A DNA stretch of 23,155 nt from a virus, in the IMG/VR virus record IMGVR_UViG_3300042561_000170, positions 1 through 23,155 of that record; one strand, written 5' to 3'. The notes beneath the pieces were generated by a model, which was not told the origin of the DNA, ran no database searches, and saw only the letters and a program-made list of their open reading frames with translations. Position 1 is the stretch's first letter, and every line of letters starts with the position of its first letter. Shown in pieces: positions 1 to 7,711 of this stretch. The translations under genes and the position numbers were made by a program.

Positions 1-63
1 CGTGCGCATCATCGTGCGCGCCGTGTCGGCGCCCACGTTCACAATCTCTACCCGTGCTTCCAT
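1..63 (-). CDS. 5' end of a leftward gene, product unknown (partial)
   Basis: An ATG at 63-61 on the minus strand opens a frame that stays open for 21 codons to the window edge, beginning MEARVEIVNVGADTARTMMR. An AAGGAG ribosome binding site lies at 76-71 with a 7-base spacer, which is the best reason to believe the start. The gene is divergent from the whole rightward structural operon, so it probably belongs to a different (early or regulatory) transcription unit. Too little is visible to name a family. Confidence 0.55.
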   Translation of the reverse strand, partial: MEARVEIVNVGADTARTMMRT

Positions 64-254
64 CTCTCTACTCCTTGCGCACCGCCCATCGGCGCGACAG
101 AGACAGTGTCGGCGACTTTCCTTACGCGAAACTTACAACCGCCGTCAGGATCGGTAGGGGCTTTCCCTAACCCGAGCCCGTCAGCGTGTACCCCTCGGCG
201 TTCTCCTATGGTGACCCCTGCGCGGTGTTGGGTGTACCCCTGCGGCAGACCCAT
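48..254 (-). CDS. Possible small leftward ORF, 68 aa, unknown
   Basis: A leftward frame of 68 codons (begins MGLPQGYTQH, ends GVERWKHG) starts at 254 with a GAGG motif about 5 bases upstream. It overlaps the start of the next leftward gene by 16 bases, a spacing common in phage operons. Against it, the protein is a featureless Gly/Arg/Val-rich string with one cysteine and no recognisable domain. It also carries two TGTACCCC sequences (187-194 and 233-240, + strand) that look like part of the repeat family of this intergenic region. It may equally be non-coding regulatory DNA. Confidence 0.25.
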   Translation of the reverse strand: MGLPQGYTQHRAGVTIGERRGVHADGLGLGKAPTDPDGGCKFRVRKVADTVSVAPMGGAQGVERWKHG

Positions 255-333
255 GCGCCCCTCTGGATGCCACTAATACCCCCCAGAATAGGAGATAAGT
301 TAGCAAAGGTCGCGGGGGTTGAGCTAAATAAAA

Positions 334-455
334 GGGGAGGGGTATGAGGGGTATCGAGGGGTATCGAGGGGTATTGGCCGGGGGGTATGCCCCGATGCCC
401 CTAATACCCCTGACCATCGCGGGCCGACGAAAGGATGCTCATACCCCTAATACCC
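334..455. repeat. Phased GGGGTAT heptamers plus inverted copies; G-quadruplex-like
   Basis: GGGGTAT occurs at 339-345, 348-354, 358-364, 368-374 and 382-388, so the first four copies are 9-10 bases apart, about one helical turn. Inverted copies (ATACCCC or ATACCC) follow at 404-410, 441-447 and 450-455, and another lies further left near 276-282. Runs of four or more G occur at 334-337, 339-342, 348-351, 358-361, 368-371 and 380-385, with loops of 1-8 bases, which satisfies a four-tetrad G-quadruplex pattern. GGGGTATT at 368-375 can pair perfectly with AATACCCC at 403-410. The block could be operator or iteron DNA, or a structured RNA or DNA element. Confidence 0.7.
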
Positions 456-544
456 ATGGGCACCCGATGTTAGCGGGGGCTCGCATCGAGCCGGGACCAG
501 CGCTGCGCGCCACCCTGCCGGCCCTGTGCTGCGGCGCAGCATGG

Positions 545-619
545 TCAGCGTCCGGAGCGTCAGAATGCGGATCGTCAGTGTGCTGATGATCGGATCGAGG
601 ATGATCAGTGTGCTGACGA
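545..619. repeat. Degenerate 15-bp tandem array with two perfect 12-mers
   Basis: TCAG or TCGG begins a new unit at 545, 560, 575, 590 and 605, giving five degenerate 15-base units. Units three and five share TCAGTGTGCTGA exactly (575-586 and 605-616, 30 bases apart). The 12-mer has inverted ends (TCAG...CTGA), as expected for a dimeric protein binding site. It lies just upstream of the small terminase gene and could be a transcription or packaging-recognition site. Confidence 0.5.
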
Positions 620-664
620 CCAGGCGGGGGGGTACACCAACGATGGAGGGCCGACGGTGTTCGT

Positions 665-1174
665 ATGCGGAGCCCCCGCACGGAATTTTTTTTGCACTAC
701 ACTTCGTGGATGTTCCGCGATCTTCCAGTCCGCGCCCGCGAGCTAAAGGCCACGCCCGAAATGCTGGAGCGCATATACGATGCCGCTCGCTTAGGTTTGC
801 GTGGAGAATCTCTTGCACTGGCGGCAGGTATATTGCCGGCTGAATTGGCGCGCCTGAAGATAATGGACCCGATAGCCGAGGTAGCGGAAATGAAAGGCCG
901 CGCCGACAGTGAGATGGAAATGTCCCGCGTGGTATTTGATGCTGCGCAGGCTGGGGATAGTAAAGCGGCGCTGGAGTTTCTGAAACACCGCCACGATTGG
1001 GTTGCCACCCAGAAAGTCGAGGTGCAGGGCTCGGCGCAGATTAGTATTACGGTTGCGCTAGAGGAGGCGCAGAAGCGCGTGGAGCGTATTGCTGCGGAGG
1101 ATGTGGTGGATATTGCGCCACGGTCGGCTGCGGTATTACCGCTGGCGCGGGAGCCGCTGGGGGAAGCGATATGA
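665..1174 (+). CDS. terS: Terminase small subunit (putative)
   Basis: This is the DNA-recognition subunit of the packaging motor, assigned mainly from its position directly before the large terminase and from its architecture. The protein is 169 aa. Residues about 30-75 are helical and resemble a helix-turn-helix (LGLRGESLALAAGILPAEL), residues 75-115 form a further helical segment resembling the oligomerisation region of small terminases, and the Ala/Arg-rich C-terminus could contact the large subunit. The start is uncertain. ATG 665 has GGAGG at 645-649, a long 15-base spacer. ATG 710 (154 aa) keeps the whole conserved-looking region and avoids the T8 hairpin, but has only a weak ribosome site. 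The stop is 24 bases before the next start. Confidence 0.7.
   Translation: MRSPRTEFFLHYTSWMFRDLPVRARELKATPEMLERIYDAARLGLRGESLALAAGILPAELARLKIMDPIAEVAEMKGRADSEMEMSRVVFDAAQAGDSKAALEFLKHRHDWVATQKVEVQGSAQISITVALEEAQKRVERIAAEDVVDIAPRSAAVLPLAREPLGEAI
666..693 (+). terminator. Hairpin plus T8 run at the small-terminase start
   Basis: TGCGG (666-670) pairs with CCGCA (676-680) around the loop AGCCC, and a run of eight T follows at 686-693 after five bases. The short stem and spacer make it a weak intrinsic-terminator candidate. No rightward gene precedes it, so if it works it would stop leader transcription before the packaging genes unless transcription is antiterminated. It overlaps the first codons if the small terminase starts at 665, which is a reason to consider the later start at 710. 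Confidence 0.3.
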
Positions 1175-1197
1175 GCCGATACGCGCCGATATAGACC

Positions 1198-2733
1198 ATG
1201 CAGTCCATAAAATACACACCGGCCGAAGAACAGGTGCTGATGACCCGCATGTGGTCGCCTGCGCTGCGGGACGACCCCGAGGCGTGGGTGATGTTTGTGT
1301 TTCCCTGGGGGCAGGCGGGCACGCCGCTGGCCAAGCGCACGGGGCCGCGCCGCTGGCAGCGCGATGTGCTGCGGCAGATCCGGGATCACGTGAAGGCGAA
1401 CGGCACACGCGATTTGTTTGAGGTGATGCGCCTGGCGGTGGCGTCGGGGCGCGGAATCGGGAAGTCGGCGCTGGTGAGTTGGCTGGTGCTCTGGATGCTA
1501 AGCACGCGGATCGGCGCGAGCGTAATCGTCTCGGCGAACAGCGAATCGCAGTTGCGCAGCGTGACTTGGGCCGAGGTGACGAAGTGGCTGGCGATGCTGA
1601 TTCACTCACACTGGTGGGAAATCAGTGCAACGCGGATCGTGCCGGCGAAGTGGCTGACGGACCTGGTGGAGCGTGATCTGAAGAAGGGCACGCGGTACTG
1701 GGGCGCGGAGGGGAAGCTCTGGAGTGAGGAGAACCCGGACGGGTACGCTGGGCCTCACAACGACGACGGCATGATGGTGGTGTTCGACGAGGCGTCTGGC
1801 ATCCCGGATGCGATCTGGTCGGTGGCTGCGGGGTTTTTCACGGAAAACACGCCGCACCGGTTCTGGCTGGCGTTCTCGAACCCGCGGCGGAACACGGGGT
1901 ATTTCTTCGAGTGCTTCCACGCCAAGCGAGCTTTCTGGCAGAACCTGCAGGTAGATGCCAGGGCTGTGGAGGACACGGACAAGGGCGTCTACGAAGCGAT
2001 CATCGCGGAATACGGCGAGGACTCACGCGAGGCTAGGGTCGAGGTGTACGGGCAGTTTCCGTCGTCGGGGGCGGACCAGTTCATTGCGCCAGCGCTGGTG
2101 GACGAGGCGGTGTCGCGCCCGCCGTGGAAGGATCCCGACGCGCCGATTGTGCTGGGCGTGGATCCGGCCCGGGGTGGCGCGGATTCGACGGTGATTGCCG
2201 TGCGCCGTGGGCGTGACCTGGTGGCGCTGCACAGGTATCAGGGCGATGACACGATGACGGTAGTGGGGCACGTCATTGAAGCGATTGAGCGGTACGAGCC
2301 GGCGATGACGGTGATTGACGAGGGCGGTCTTGGGTATGGAGTGCTGGACCGATTGAAAGAGCAGCGGTATGCTGTGAGAGGTGTAAACTTCGGGTGGAAA
2401 TCAAGCCGTCCCGTGATGTGGGGGAACAAGCGCGCAGAGATGTGGGGCGCGATGCGCGAGTGGCTGAAAACCGCGAGCATCCCTGTGGACAAGGCTCTGA
2501 AGGCAGACCTGACGGGTCCGAAGACCAAGCCTGACAGCAGCGGAACGGTGTTTCTGGAGTCGAAGAAGGACATGAGATCACGCGGCCTGGCATCGCCTGA
2601 CGCAGCAGACGCGATCGCGGTGACGTTTGCGTTCCCGGTTGCGTCGCGCTTGGATAGTGGCCAGTCGTCGCGCGGAGTGTCTGTGTACGCGGTTCCGACC
2701 GTGAATTTCTGGGGGTCGTCATGCCGCGTATGA
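1198..2733 (+). CDS. terL: Terminase large subunit
   Basis: This is the ATPase-nuclease that pumps DNA into the prohead and cuts it. The 511-aa protein is close to P22 gp2 (499 aa). The N-terminal ATPase has a Walker A at residues 83-90 (SGRGIGKS) and a Walker B at 192-200 (MMVVFDEAS, with D197/E198). The C-terminal RNase H-like nuclease shows acidic residues at D322 (GVDPARGGADST), D374 (TVIDEGG) and the D468/D471 cluster (SPDAADAIA). The motifs appear intact. No strong ribosome site precedes ATG 1198, so translation may be coupled to the small subunit. Its stop overlaps the portal start by 13 bases. Confidence 0.96.
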   Translation: MQSIKYTPAEEQVLMTRMWSPALRDDPEAWVMFVFPWGQAGTPLAKRTGPRRWQRDVLRQIRDHVKANGTRDLFEVMRLAVASGRGIGKSALVSWLVLWMLSTRIGASVIVSANSESQLRSVTWAEVTKWLAMLIHSHWWEISATRIVPAKWLTDLVERDLKKGTRYWGAEGKLWSEENPDGYAGPHNDDGMMVVFDEASGIPDAIWSVAAGFFTENTPHRFWLAFSNPRRNTGYFFECFHAKRAFWQNLQVDARAVEDTDKGVYEAIIAEYGEDSREARVEVYGQFPSSGADQFIAPALVDEAVSRPPWKDPDAPIVLGVDPARGGADSTVIAVRRGRDLVALHRYQGDDTMTVVGHVIEAIERYEPAMTVIDEGGLGYGVLDRLKEQRYAVRGVNFGWKSSRPVMWGNKRAEMWGAMREWLKTASIPVDKALKADLTGPKTKPDSSGTVFLESKKDMRSRGLASPDAADAIAVTFAFPVASRLDSGQSSRGVSVYAVPTVNFWGSSCRV

Positions 2734-4769
2734 GCAACGAAGAGCGGATGCGCAGCGTCCACCAGCGGGCGCTGGACGAGTTCTCGAGCATCCAGTCTGC
2801 GCTGCGCGACGAGCGCCTGCAGTGCCTGCAGGACAGGCGCTTCGCGTCGATTTCTGGGGCTCAGTGGGAGGGCCCGCTGCAGGATCAGTACGAGAATCGT
2901 CCGCGGTTTGAGGTGAACAAGATCACCCTGGCGGTGACGCGGATCATCAACGAGTACAGGAACAACCGGGTCACTGTTGATTTCATCAGCAAGGACGGCA
3001 GCAAGCGCACGAATCTTGCGGACGTCTGCAACCGCCTGTATCGCGCCGACGAGCAGGATTCCGCGGCGTCCGAGGCGTACGACAACGCCTTCGACGAAGC
3101 GGTGACGGGCGGTTTTGGTGCCTGGCGGCTGCGGGCGGTGTACGAGGACGAGTACGACTCGGAGAACGACCAGCAGCGCATTCGGATCGAGCCGATTTTC
3201 GACGCTGACAGCAGCGTGTATTTCGACCTGGATGCCAAGCGGCAGGACAAGGCAGACGCCAAGCGCTGCTATGTGCTGACGGCAGTGTCGCGCGATGCGT
3301 ATACAGAGCAGTGGGGCGATGACCCTGCGTCGTGGCCGAAGGAAATCTACCAGTACGAGTTCGACTGGAGTACGCCTGACGTCGTGTTCGTGGCCGAGTA
3401 TTATGAGGTCGAGGAAGTCTCACGCGAAGTGCGGACGTATGTCGGCATTGACGGCGTCGAGGAGAAGTATCACCAGGACGAGTTCGAAAAGGACCCCGAT
3501 CTGGAAAACAGGCTGCTGGCCACGGGCAATGTCGAGGTGCGTCGACGCCGCGTGAAGCAGCGCAAGGTTCACAAGTACCTGATGTCTGGCGGCAAGGTGC
3601 TTAGCGACGAGGGGTTCATTGCCGGCGATCAGATCCCCATCGTGCCGGTGTACGGCAAGCGGTGGTTTATCGACAACGTCGAGCGCTGCATGGGTGTGGT
3701 TCGTCCGGCGAAGGACGCGCAGCGGCTGAAGAACATGCAGCTCTCGAAGCTGGGTGAGATCAGCGCTCTGTCCAGCATTGAGAAGCCGATTCTGACGCCC
3801 GAGCAGGTTGCCGGCCACCAGATGATGTGGTCCGAGGACAACATCAGGCAGTACCCGTACCTGCTGATCAACCCGGTGACGGGGCCTGACGGGTCGCAGC
3901 AGATCAGCGGCCCGGTGGGCTACACGAAGTCGGCCGCGATCCCGCCAGCAATGGCGGCACTGTTGCAGATCACCGAACAGGACATGGCCGACCTGTTGGG
4001 CAACCAACAGAACGGCGACAAGATCGTCTCGAACATCAGCGGCAAGGCCGTTGAGATGGTGCAGCAGCGCTTGGACATGCAGGCGTATCTGTACATGAGC
4101 AATTTCGGCGTGGCCGTTCGGCGTGGCGGCGAGATTTGGCTGTCGATGTCCAAGGACATCTACGTTGAGCCCGGGCGCAAGATGAAGGGCGTCGGGCCTC
4201 AGAATGAGGTGGCGATGGTTGAGCTGATGAAGCCCGCCATCGGCCCTGACGGCGAAGTAATCATGGACAACGACCTGAGCGAAGCCAAATTTGATGTCGT
4301 GTCCACTGTCGGCCCGTCGTCGCAGAGCCAGCGTGCCGCCACGGTGCGGTCGCTGCTGGGCATGCTGCAGTTGGTGCAAGACCCACAGACGCAGCAGGTG
4401 CTGCTGGCGATGGCCTTCCAGAACATGGAGGGCGAGGGCATTTCCGATGTGCGGTCGTTCTTCCGCAATCAGATGGTGAAGGCTGGCATTCTGAAGCCGA
4501 CCGATGAAGAAGCCCAAGCGCTTGCCGCTGCGATGCAAAACGCGCAGCCTGACCCGCAGGCACAGTATCTGCAGGCCGCGGCGGCGGAGGCGATGGCCAA
4601 GGCGAGCAAGGCTCAGGCTGACGTCGTCAAGACCGTGGCCGACTCCGAGCTTGTGAAGGCCAAGACTGTCGAAACCCTGGCCCGACTGGAGATGGATGAC
4701 CAGAAGGCCGCAATCGACGCCGCCAAGGGCGTTATAGAGGTGATTCGTGGCGGACCCGTTCCTCAATGA
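2721..4769 (+). CDS. Portal protein, P22 gp1-like
   Basis: The portal forms the dodecameric ring at one capsid vertex through which DNA is packaged and ejected. The protein is 682 aa (P22 gp1 is 725). The N-terminal part has the character of the P22-type portal family (FEVNKITLAVTRIINEYRNN, followed by GGFGAWRLRAVY and IEPIFDADSSVYFD). The last 80 or so residues are an Ala/Gln/Lys-rich helix that would correspond to a short form of the P22 barrel. A GGGGG stretch at 2710-2714 gives a usable ribosome site for ATG 2721; ATG 2730 is an alternative. It overlaps terL upstream and the next gene by 23 bases downstream. Confidence 0.93.
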   Translation: MPRMSNEERMRSVHQRALDEFSSIQSALRDERLQCLQDRRFASISGAQWEGPLQDQYENRPRFEVNKITLAVTRIINEYRNNRVTVDFISKDGSKRTNLADVCNRLYRADEQDSAASEAYDNAFDEAVTGGFGAWRLRAVYEDEYDSENDQQRIRIEPIFDADSSVYFDLDAKRQDKADAKRCYVLTAVSRDAYTEQWGDDPASWPKEIYQYEFDWSTPDVVFVAEYYEVEEVSREVRTYVGIDGVEEKYHQDEFEKDPDLENRLLATGNVEVRRRRVKQRKVHKYLMSGGKVLSDEGFIAGDQIPIVPVYGKRWFIDNVERCMGVVRPAKDAQRLKNMQLSKLGEISALSSIEKPILTPEQVAGHQMMWSEDNIRQYPYLLINPVTGPDGSQQISGPVGYTKSAAIPPAMAALLQITEQDMADLLGNQQNGDKIVSNISGKAVEMVQQRLDMQAYLYMSNFGVAVRRGGEIWLSMSKDIYVEPGRKMKGVGPQNEVAMVELMKPAIGPDGEVIMDNDLSEAKFDVVSTVGPSSQSQRAATVRSLLGMLQLVQDPQTQQVLLAMAFQNMEGEGISDVRSFFRNQMVKAGILKPTDEEAQALAAAMQNAQPDPQAQYLQAAAAEAMAKASKAQADVVKTVADSELVKAKTVETLARLEMDDQKAAIDAAKGVIEVIRGGPVPQ

Positions 4770-5400
4770 ACTCCTGCGCCGCGCTGTCTTCGGACAGGCG
4801 GTACAGGGCCTCAACACCGGCTTCGCCACGGTGCCTATCACGTTCGGCCCCACTGGCGGAACGCCGCAAGCAGGCGTCCGCGGCCAGATGGGCGGCGGTG
4901 GCGCACAGGAAATCATGGCGGACGGCAGTGACTTCGGCGCGCCCGGGGGGTTCACTGGCGACGGCGTGAACTTCAACAACGAAGCGCTTGCGCAAACTCC
5001 GTTCGGCCCAATCACGCCCGCGGACATTGCTGGGTTTTTTGCGAACATTGCGACTCCTGTTGCGATCAATCTGGCGTCGAAATTAGCGACAGGTCGCACG
5101 GTCGGCACTGCGCTGAAGGCTTCGTTGACGCCGGTTTCGGAGGCGTCAATCGCAATGAGCCCGCAAGCGTTTGACATGGCCCAGCAAATCGGCATCACGC
5201 CGGCTGAGGCACAGGGGCTGATCAACGCAATGGGCGGATCTGAAGCGGTTGCCGGCAGGGACCCGGGGACGGTTGCTGCCCAGGCGCTTGGTTTTGATAT
5301 TGGCATGGGCACGTCGTATGGCGCAGTCGGCGGCGATGGCGGCATGTCCGGCGGGGGTTCGGCTGACAGTGGAGCAGCTACTGGCGGCGGAGTGATGTAG
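4747..5400 (+). CDS. Glycine/alanine-rich head-region protein, unknown
   Basis: The 217-aa product starts at GTG 4747 with GAGG at 4737-4740, inside the last codons of the portal gene, so the two are probably translationally coupled. Residues 1-30 are hydrophobic/helical, residues 35-75 and 190-217 are Gly-rich and look disordered (ending SGAATGGGVM), and residues 90-190 are Ala-rich helical, including ITPAEAQGLINAMGG. There is no recognisable catalytic motif, signal peptide or membrane segment. Its place between portal and scaffold suggests a minor head or assembly protein. The family is not recognised. Confidence 0.8.
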   Translation: MADPFLNELLRRAVFGQAVQGLNTGFATVPITFGPTGGTPQAGVRGQMGGGGAQEIMADGSDFGAPGGFTGDGVNFNNEALAQTPFGPITPADIAGFFANIATPVAINLASKLATGRTVGTALKASLTPVSEASIAMSPQAFDMAQQIGITPAEAQGLINAMGGSEAVAGRDPGTVAAQALGFDIGMGTSYGAVGGDGGMSGGGSADSGAATGGGVM

Positions 5401-5454
5401 GCGCATCGCGCCAACGGCAACCACGCAGCCGGCAATGCGTGAGATGAGGTGAGC

Positions 5455-6282
5455 ATGAACGAAGAAACAGTCCTGGACGAACTGGAGCCCGCGGCCGTAG
5501 AGCCGGAGGTCGAGCCCGAGCAGCCTGACGGCGAACCTCCGGAGGCGGAAGACGAACTCGTTGTCCAGATCGGCGACGAAGAGCCAGCCCAAGAGGCAGA
5601 GCGCGCCCCCGATTGGGTGCGCGACCTGCGCCGTCAGCACCGTGAACTGCAGCGGCAGAACCGAGAACTGCAGGCCAAGCTGCAGACCGTCGCGCCCCAG
5701 CAGCAATTGACGCTGGGACCGAAGCCGACGCTGGAAAGCGTGGACTACGACAGCGCCAAGTTCGAGCAGGAGATTGAAGCCTGGTACACCCGCAAGCGCG
5801 AAGTCGATTCTGTGCGCGAACGCGCCAAACGTGCGGAAGAAGAGCAGACTCAAGCCTGGCAGTCCAAGCTGGAGCAGTACGGCAAGGCCAAGCAGGAACT
5901 GCGCGTCAAGGACTACGACGAAGCCGAGGCTCTGGTGCAGGAAACCATGAGCACCGTGCAGCAGGGCGTGATTCTGCAGGGCGCCGAAAACCCGGCACTG
6001 CTGGTCTATGCGCTCGGCCGCAATCCGAAACGCGCCAAGGAACTCGCGGCCATCACCGACCCGGTGAAATTCGCTGTCGCCATCGGCAAACTGGAGAAGG
6101 ACATGAAGGTTACCCCGCGCAAGGCGCCACCGCCAGAATCCACCGTTCGCAGCGGTACGCCGGCCAGCGCCAACGATTCGACGCTGAATCGCCTACGTGC
6201 AGAAGCCGAGCGCACGGGTGATATGACCAAGGTCATCGCATACCGTCGTCAGATGCGCGAAAAGGAATCCGCGAGGCGCTAG
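5455..6282 (+). CDS. Scaffolding protein, P22 gp8-like in position and composition
   Basis: The scaffold directs coat assembly into a prohead and then leaves. The assignment rests on position directly before the coat gene and on composition: 275 aa (P22 gp8 is 303), highly charged, almost no Cys or Trp, and predicted mostly helical. Residues 1-60 are strongly acidic, residues 60-85 form an Arg/Gln/Leu coiled coil (RRQHRELQRQNRELQAKLQ), and the C-terminus is basic (RRQMREKESARR), as expected for a coat-binding end. ATG 5455 is preferred because GAGG at 5446-5449 lies 5 bases upstream; a GTG two codons earlier (5449) is possible. Confidence 0.83.
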   Translation: MNEETVLDELEPAAVEPEVEPEQPDGEPPEAEDELVVQIGDEEPAQEAERAPDWVRDLRRQHRELQRQNRELQAKLQTVAPQQQLTLGPKPTLESVDYDSAKFEQEIEAWYTRKREVDSVRERAKRAEEEQTQAWQSKLEQYGKAKQELRVKDYDEAEALVQETMSTVQQGVILQGAENPALLVYALGRNPKRAKELAAITDPVKFAVAIGKLEKDMKVTPRKAPPPESTVRSGTPASANDSTLNRLRAEAERTGDMTKVIAYRRQMREKESARR

Positions 6283-6307
6283 ACTTACCAGAGAGATGGT
6301 GTATAGT
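6280..6307 (+). promoter_or_regulatory. Candidate sigma70-type promoter before the coat gene
   Basis: TAGACT at 6280-6285 (4 of 6 matches to TTGACA) and TATAGT at 6302-6307 (5 of 6 to TATAAT) are separated by 16 bases. They sit at the scaffold stop codon, at the start of the 155-base gap before the coat gene, one of the longest gaps in the operon. An extra promoter here would raise coat expression. The call rests on eye-matched hexamers only. Confidence 0.3.
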
Positions 6308-6437
6308 CCACGCCATCTCGGGTTTCGCCAGCCCCAAAATCGGCAGCGCAGAACAGAGCGTCCGCCCGGCTCCAACGGGGTGAGTAGCAGTCGCGGGTTA
6401 CACCGCAATCGTCACTCATTTGCATCAGGAGCCTATC

Positions 6438-7706
6438 ATGGCGAATTCGTTTTCCAAGGAAGAGCGCGTCGCGTTCGAGGACATCCTCGAGAGCTTCAAC
6501 GACGCGCTCGTGCTGTCGCGCCACGTCTCGATGTACCGCACCGAAGGTACGATGATGGAGCGCACGAACAACATCATCTGGCGGCCGCAGCCCTACATCG
6601 CCCAATCCTTCTCGGGCATGGATCAGACGCTGAACTTCCAGCAGATGACCCAGCTGTCCGTGCCGGCGACGTTGGGCTTCCAGCGCTCGGTCCCGTGGAT
6701 CATGGACGCGCTCGAACTGCGCGACGCGCTGCAGGAAGGCCGCCTCGGCGACGCCGCGAAGCAGAAGCTCGCCAGCGACATCAACCTCGCCATCATGGCT
6801 GTGGCCGCGAACCAGGGTTCGCTGGTCGTCACCGTTGCCGGCGCTGCCGGCGACTATGACGATGTCGCCCTGTGCGACACGATCATGAACGAGCAGGGCG
6901 TGCAGGCGTTCGACCGCTACCTGGCGCTGTCCAGCCGCGACTACAACGGCATGGCCGGCAACCTGGCGATCGCCACGCGCTCGTTCGGCAACCGCATGAG
7001 CGACGAGGCGTATCGTCGCGGCTTCGTGGGCACCGTGGCTGGCTTCGACACGTACAAGTTCGACTACGCCAACCGCATCCGTGCGGCCAGCGGGTCGGAC
7101 CCGACGATGTCTACGCTGGCGGCTGCCGGCAACTACTGGGTGCCTCAGGCCACCTCGGTGGCCACCACGGGCGAGACGGCCAACGTGGACAACCGCTTCC
7201 AGACGATCACGGTCTCCTCGACCACCGATCTGCGGGCGGGCGACGCCATCACCATCGGAGGCGTCAACGCGGTGCATCACATCACGAAGGGCGACACCGG
7301 CAATCTCAAGACCTTTCGGGTCGTGCAGGTGCTGACGTCTACCACGTGCGTGATCACCCCGCCGATCATCAGCAACCAAGGCGGCACCGACGCCGAGGCA
7401 CAGTATCAGAACGTCGTGGTCACGCCGAACGCAACGGCCACCGTGGACCGGCTGAACATCGCCGCGGCGCCGATCAACTGCTTCTGGCAGAAGGGCGCGC
7501 TGGAAATCCTGCCGGGCCGCTATGCGGTGCCGATGGATGCTGGTGCGGCGGTGATGCGGGCCTCGACGGACCAGGGCATCGAACTGGTGATGCAGAAGCA
7601 GTACGACGTCAACACCATGAAGACGAAGTACCGCCTCGACACCCTGTACGGCGTCGTGAACAAGCAACCCGAGATGTCGGGCATCCTGCTGTTCGGCCAG
7701 ACCTGA
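6438..7706 (+). CDS. Major capsid (coat) protein, P22 gp5 family
   Basis: This protein forms the icosahedral shell. The product is 422 aa (P22 coat is 430). The clearest link to P22 is residues 249-276, where VDNRFQTITVSSTTDLRAGD parallels the P22 segment [20 protein letters not shown] in the inserted I-domain region. FWQKGALEILP parallels the P22 FW...AI.IV segment, and EEAYR / DEAYRRG contexts also agree. The N-terminal helices (SFSKEERVAFEDILESF) begin an HK97-like fold. ATG 6438 has an AGGAG at 6427-6431 with a 6-base spacer, the best ribosome site in the head module, as expected for the most abundant protein. Upstream in-frame ATG 6420 has no such site. Confidence 0.95.
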   Translation: MANSFSKEERVAFEDILESFNDALVLSRHVSMYRTEGTMMERTNNIIWRPQPYIAQSFSGMDQTLNFQQMTQLSVPATLGFQRSVPWIMDALELRDALQEGRLGDAAKQKLASDINLAIMAVAANQGSLVVTVAGAAGDYDDVALCDTIMNEQGVQAFDRYLALSSRDYNGMAGNLAIATRSFGNRMSDEAYRRGFVGTVAGFDTYKFDYANRIRAASGSDPTMSTLAAAGNYWVPQATSVATTGETANVDNRFQTITVSSTTDLRAGDAITIGGVNAVHHITKGDTGNLKTFRVVQVLTSTTCVITPPIISNQGGTDAEAQYQNVVVTPNATATVDRLNIAAAPINCFWQKGALEILPGRYAVPMDAGAAVMRASTDQGIELVMQKQYDVNTMKTKYRLDTLYGVVNKQPEMSGILLFGQT

Positions 7707-7711
7707 TGAAC

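Larger units (their letters stand above)
64..664. other. Divergent intergenic control region without a convincing rightward gene
   Basis: About 600 bases separate the leftward gene start from the rightward terminase operon. Frames in it are short, lack ribosome binding sites or show no protein-like composition; the only candidate is the 68-aa leftward ORF. It holds a G-rich block of GGGGTAT heptamers, inverted C-rich copies, a 15-bp degenerate tandem array, a short A/T-rich island at about 285-333, and a hairpin with a T-run at its right end. In P22-like phages the stretch before terminase is where late transcription is controlled, so a regulatory role is likely, but no strong sigma70 promoter could be picked by eye. 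Confidence 0.6.

Noticed and set aside
334-455. CRISPR array
   Set aside because: Repeats are 7 bases long with 2-7 base gaps; there are no 20-40 base repeats or unique spacers and no cas genes.
344-843. Rightward and leftward small ORFs across the repeat region before terS
   Set aside because: They are translations of repeats (for example the five-residue periodicity in the 545-619 array) with no ribosome sites or protein-like composition.
3420-5456. Very long open frame on the minus strand (about 680 codons)
   Set aside because: It lies opposite the portal, the Gly-rich protein gene and the gap after it, and has a His/Leu/Arg/Pro-rich unnatural composition. Long antisense frames are expected in GC-rich DNA with strong third-position bias.
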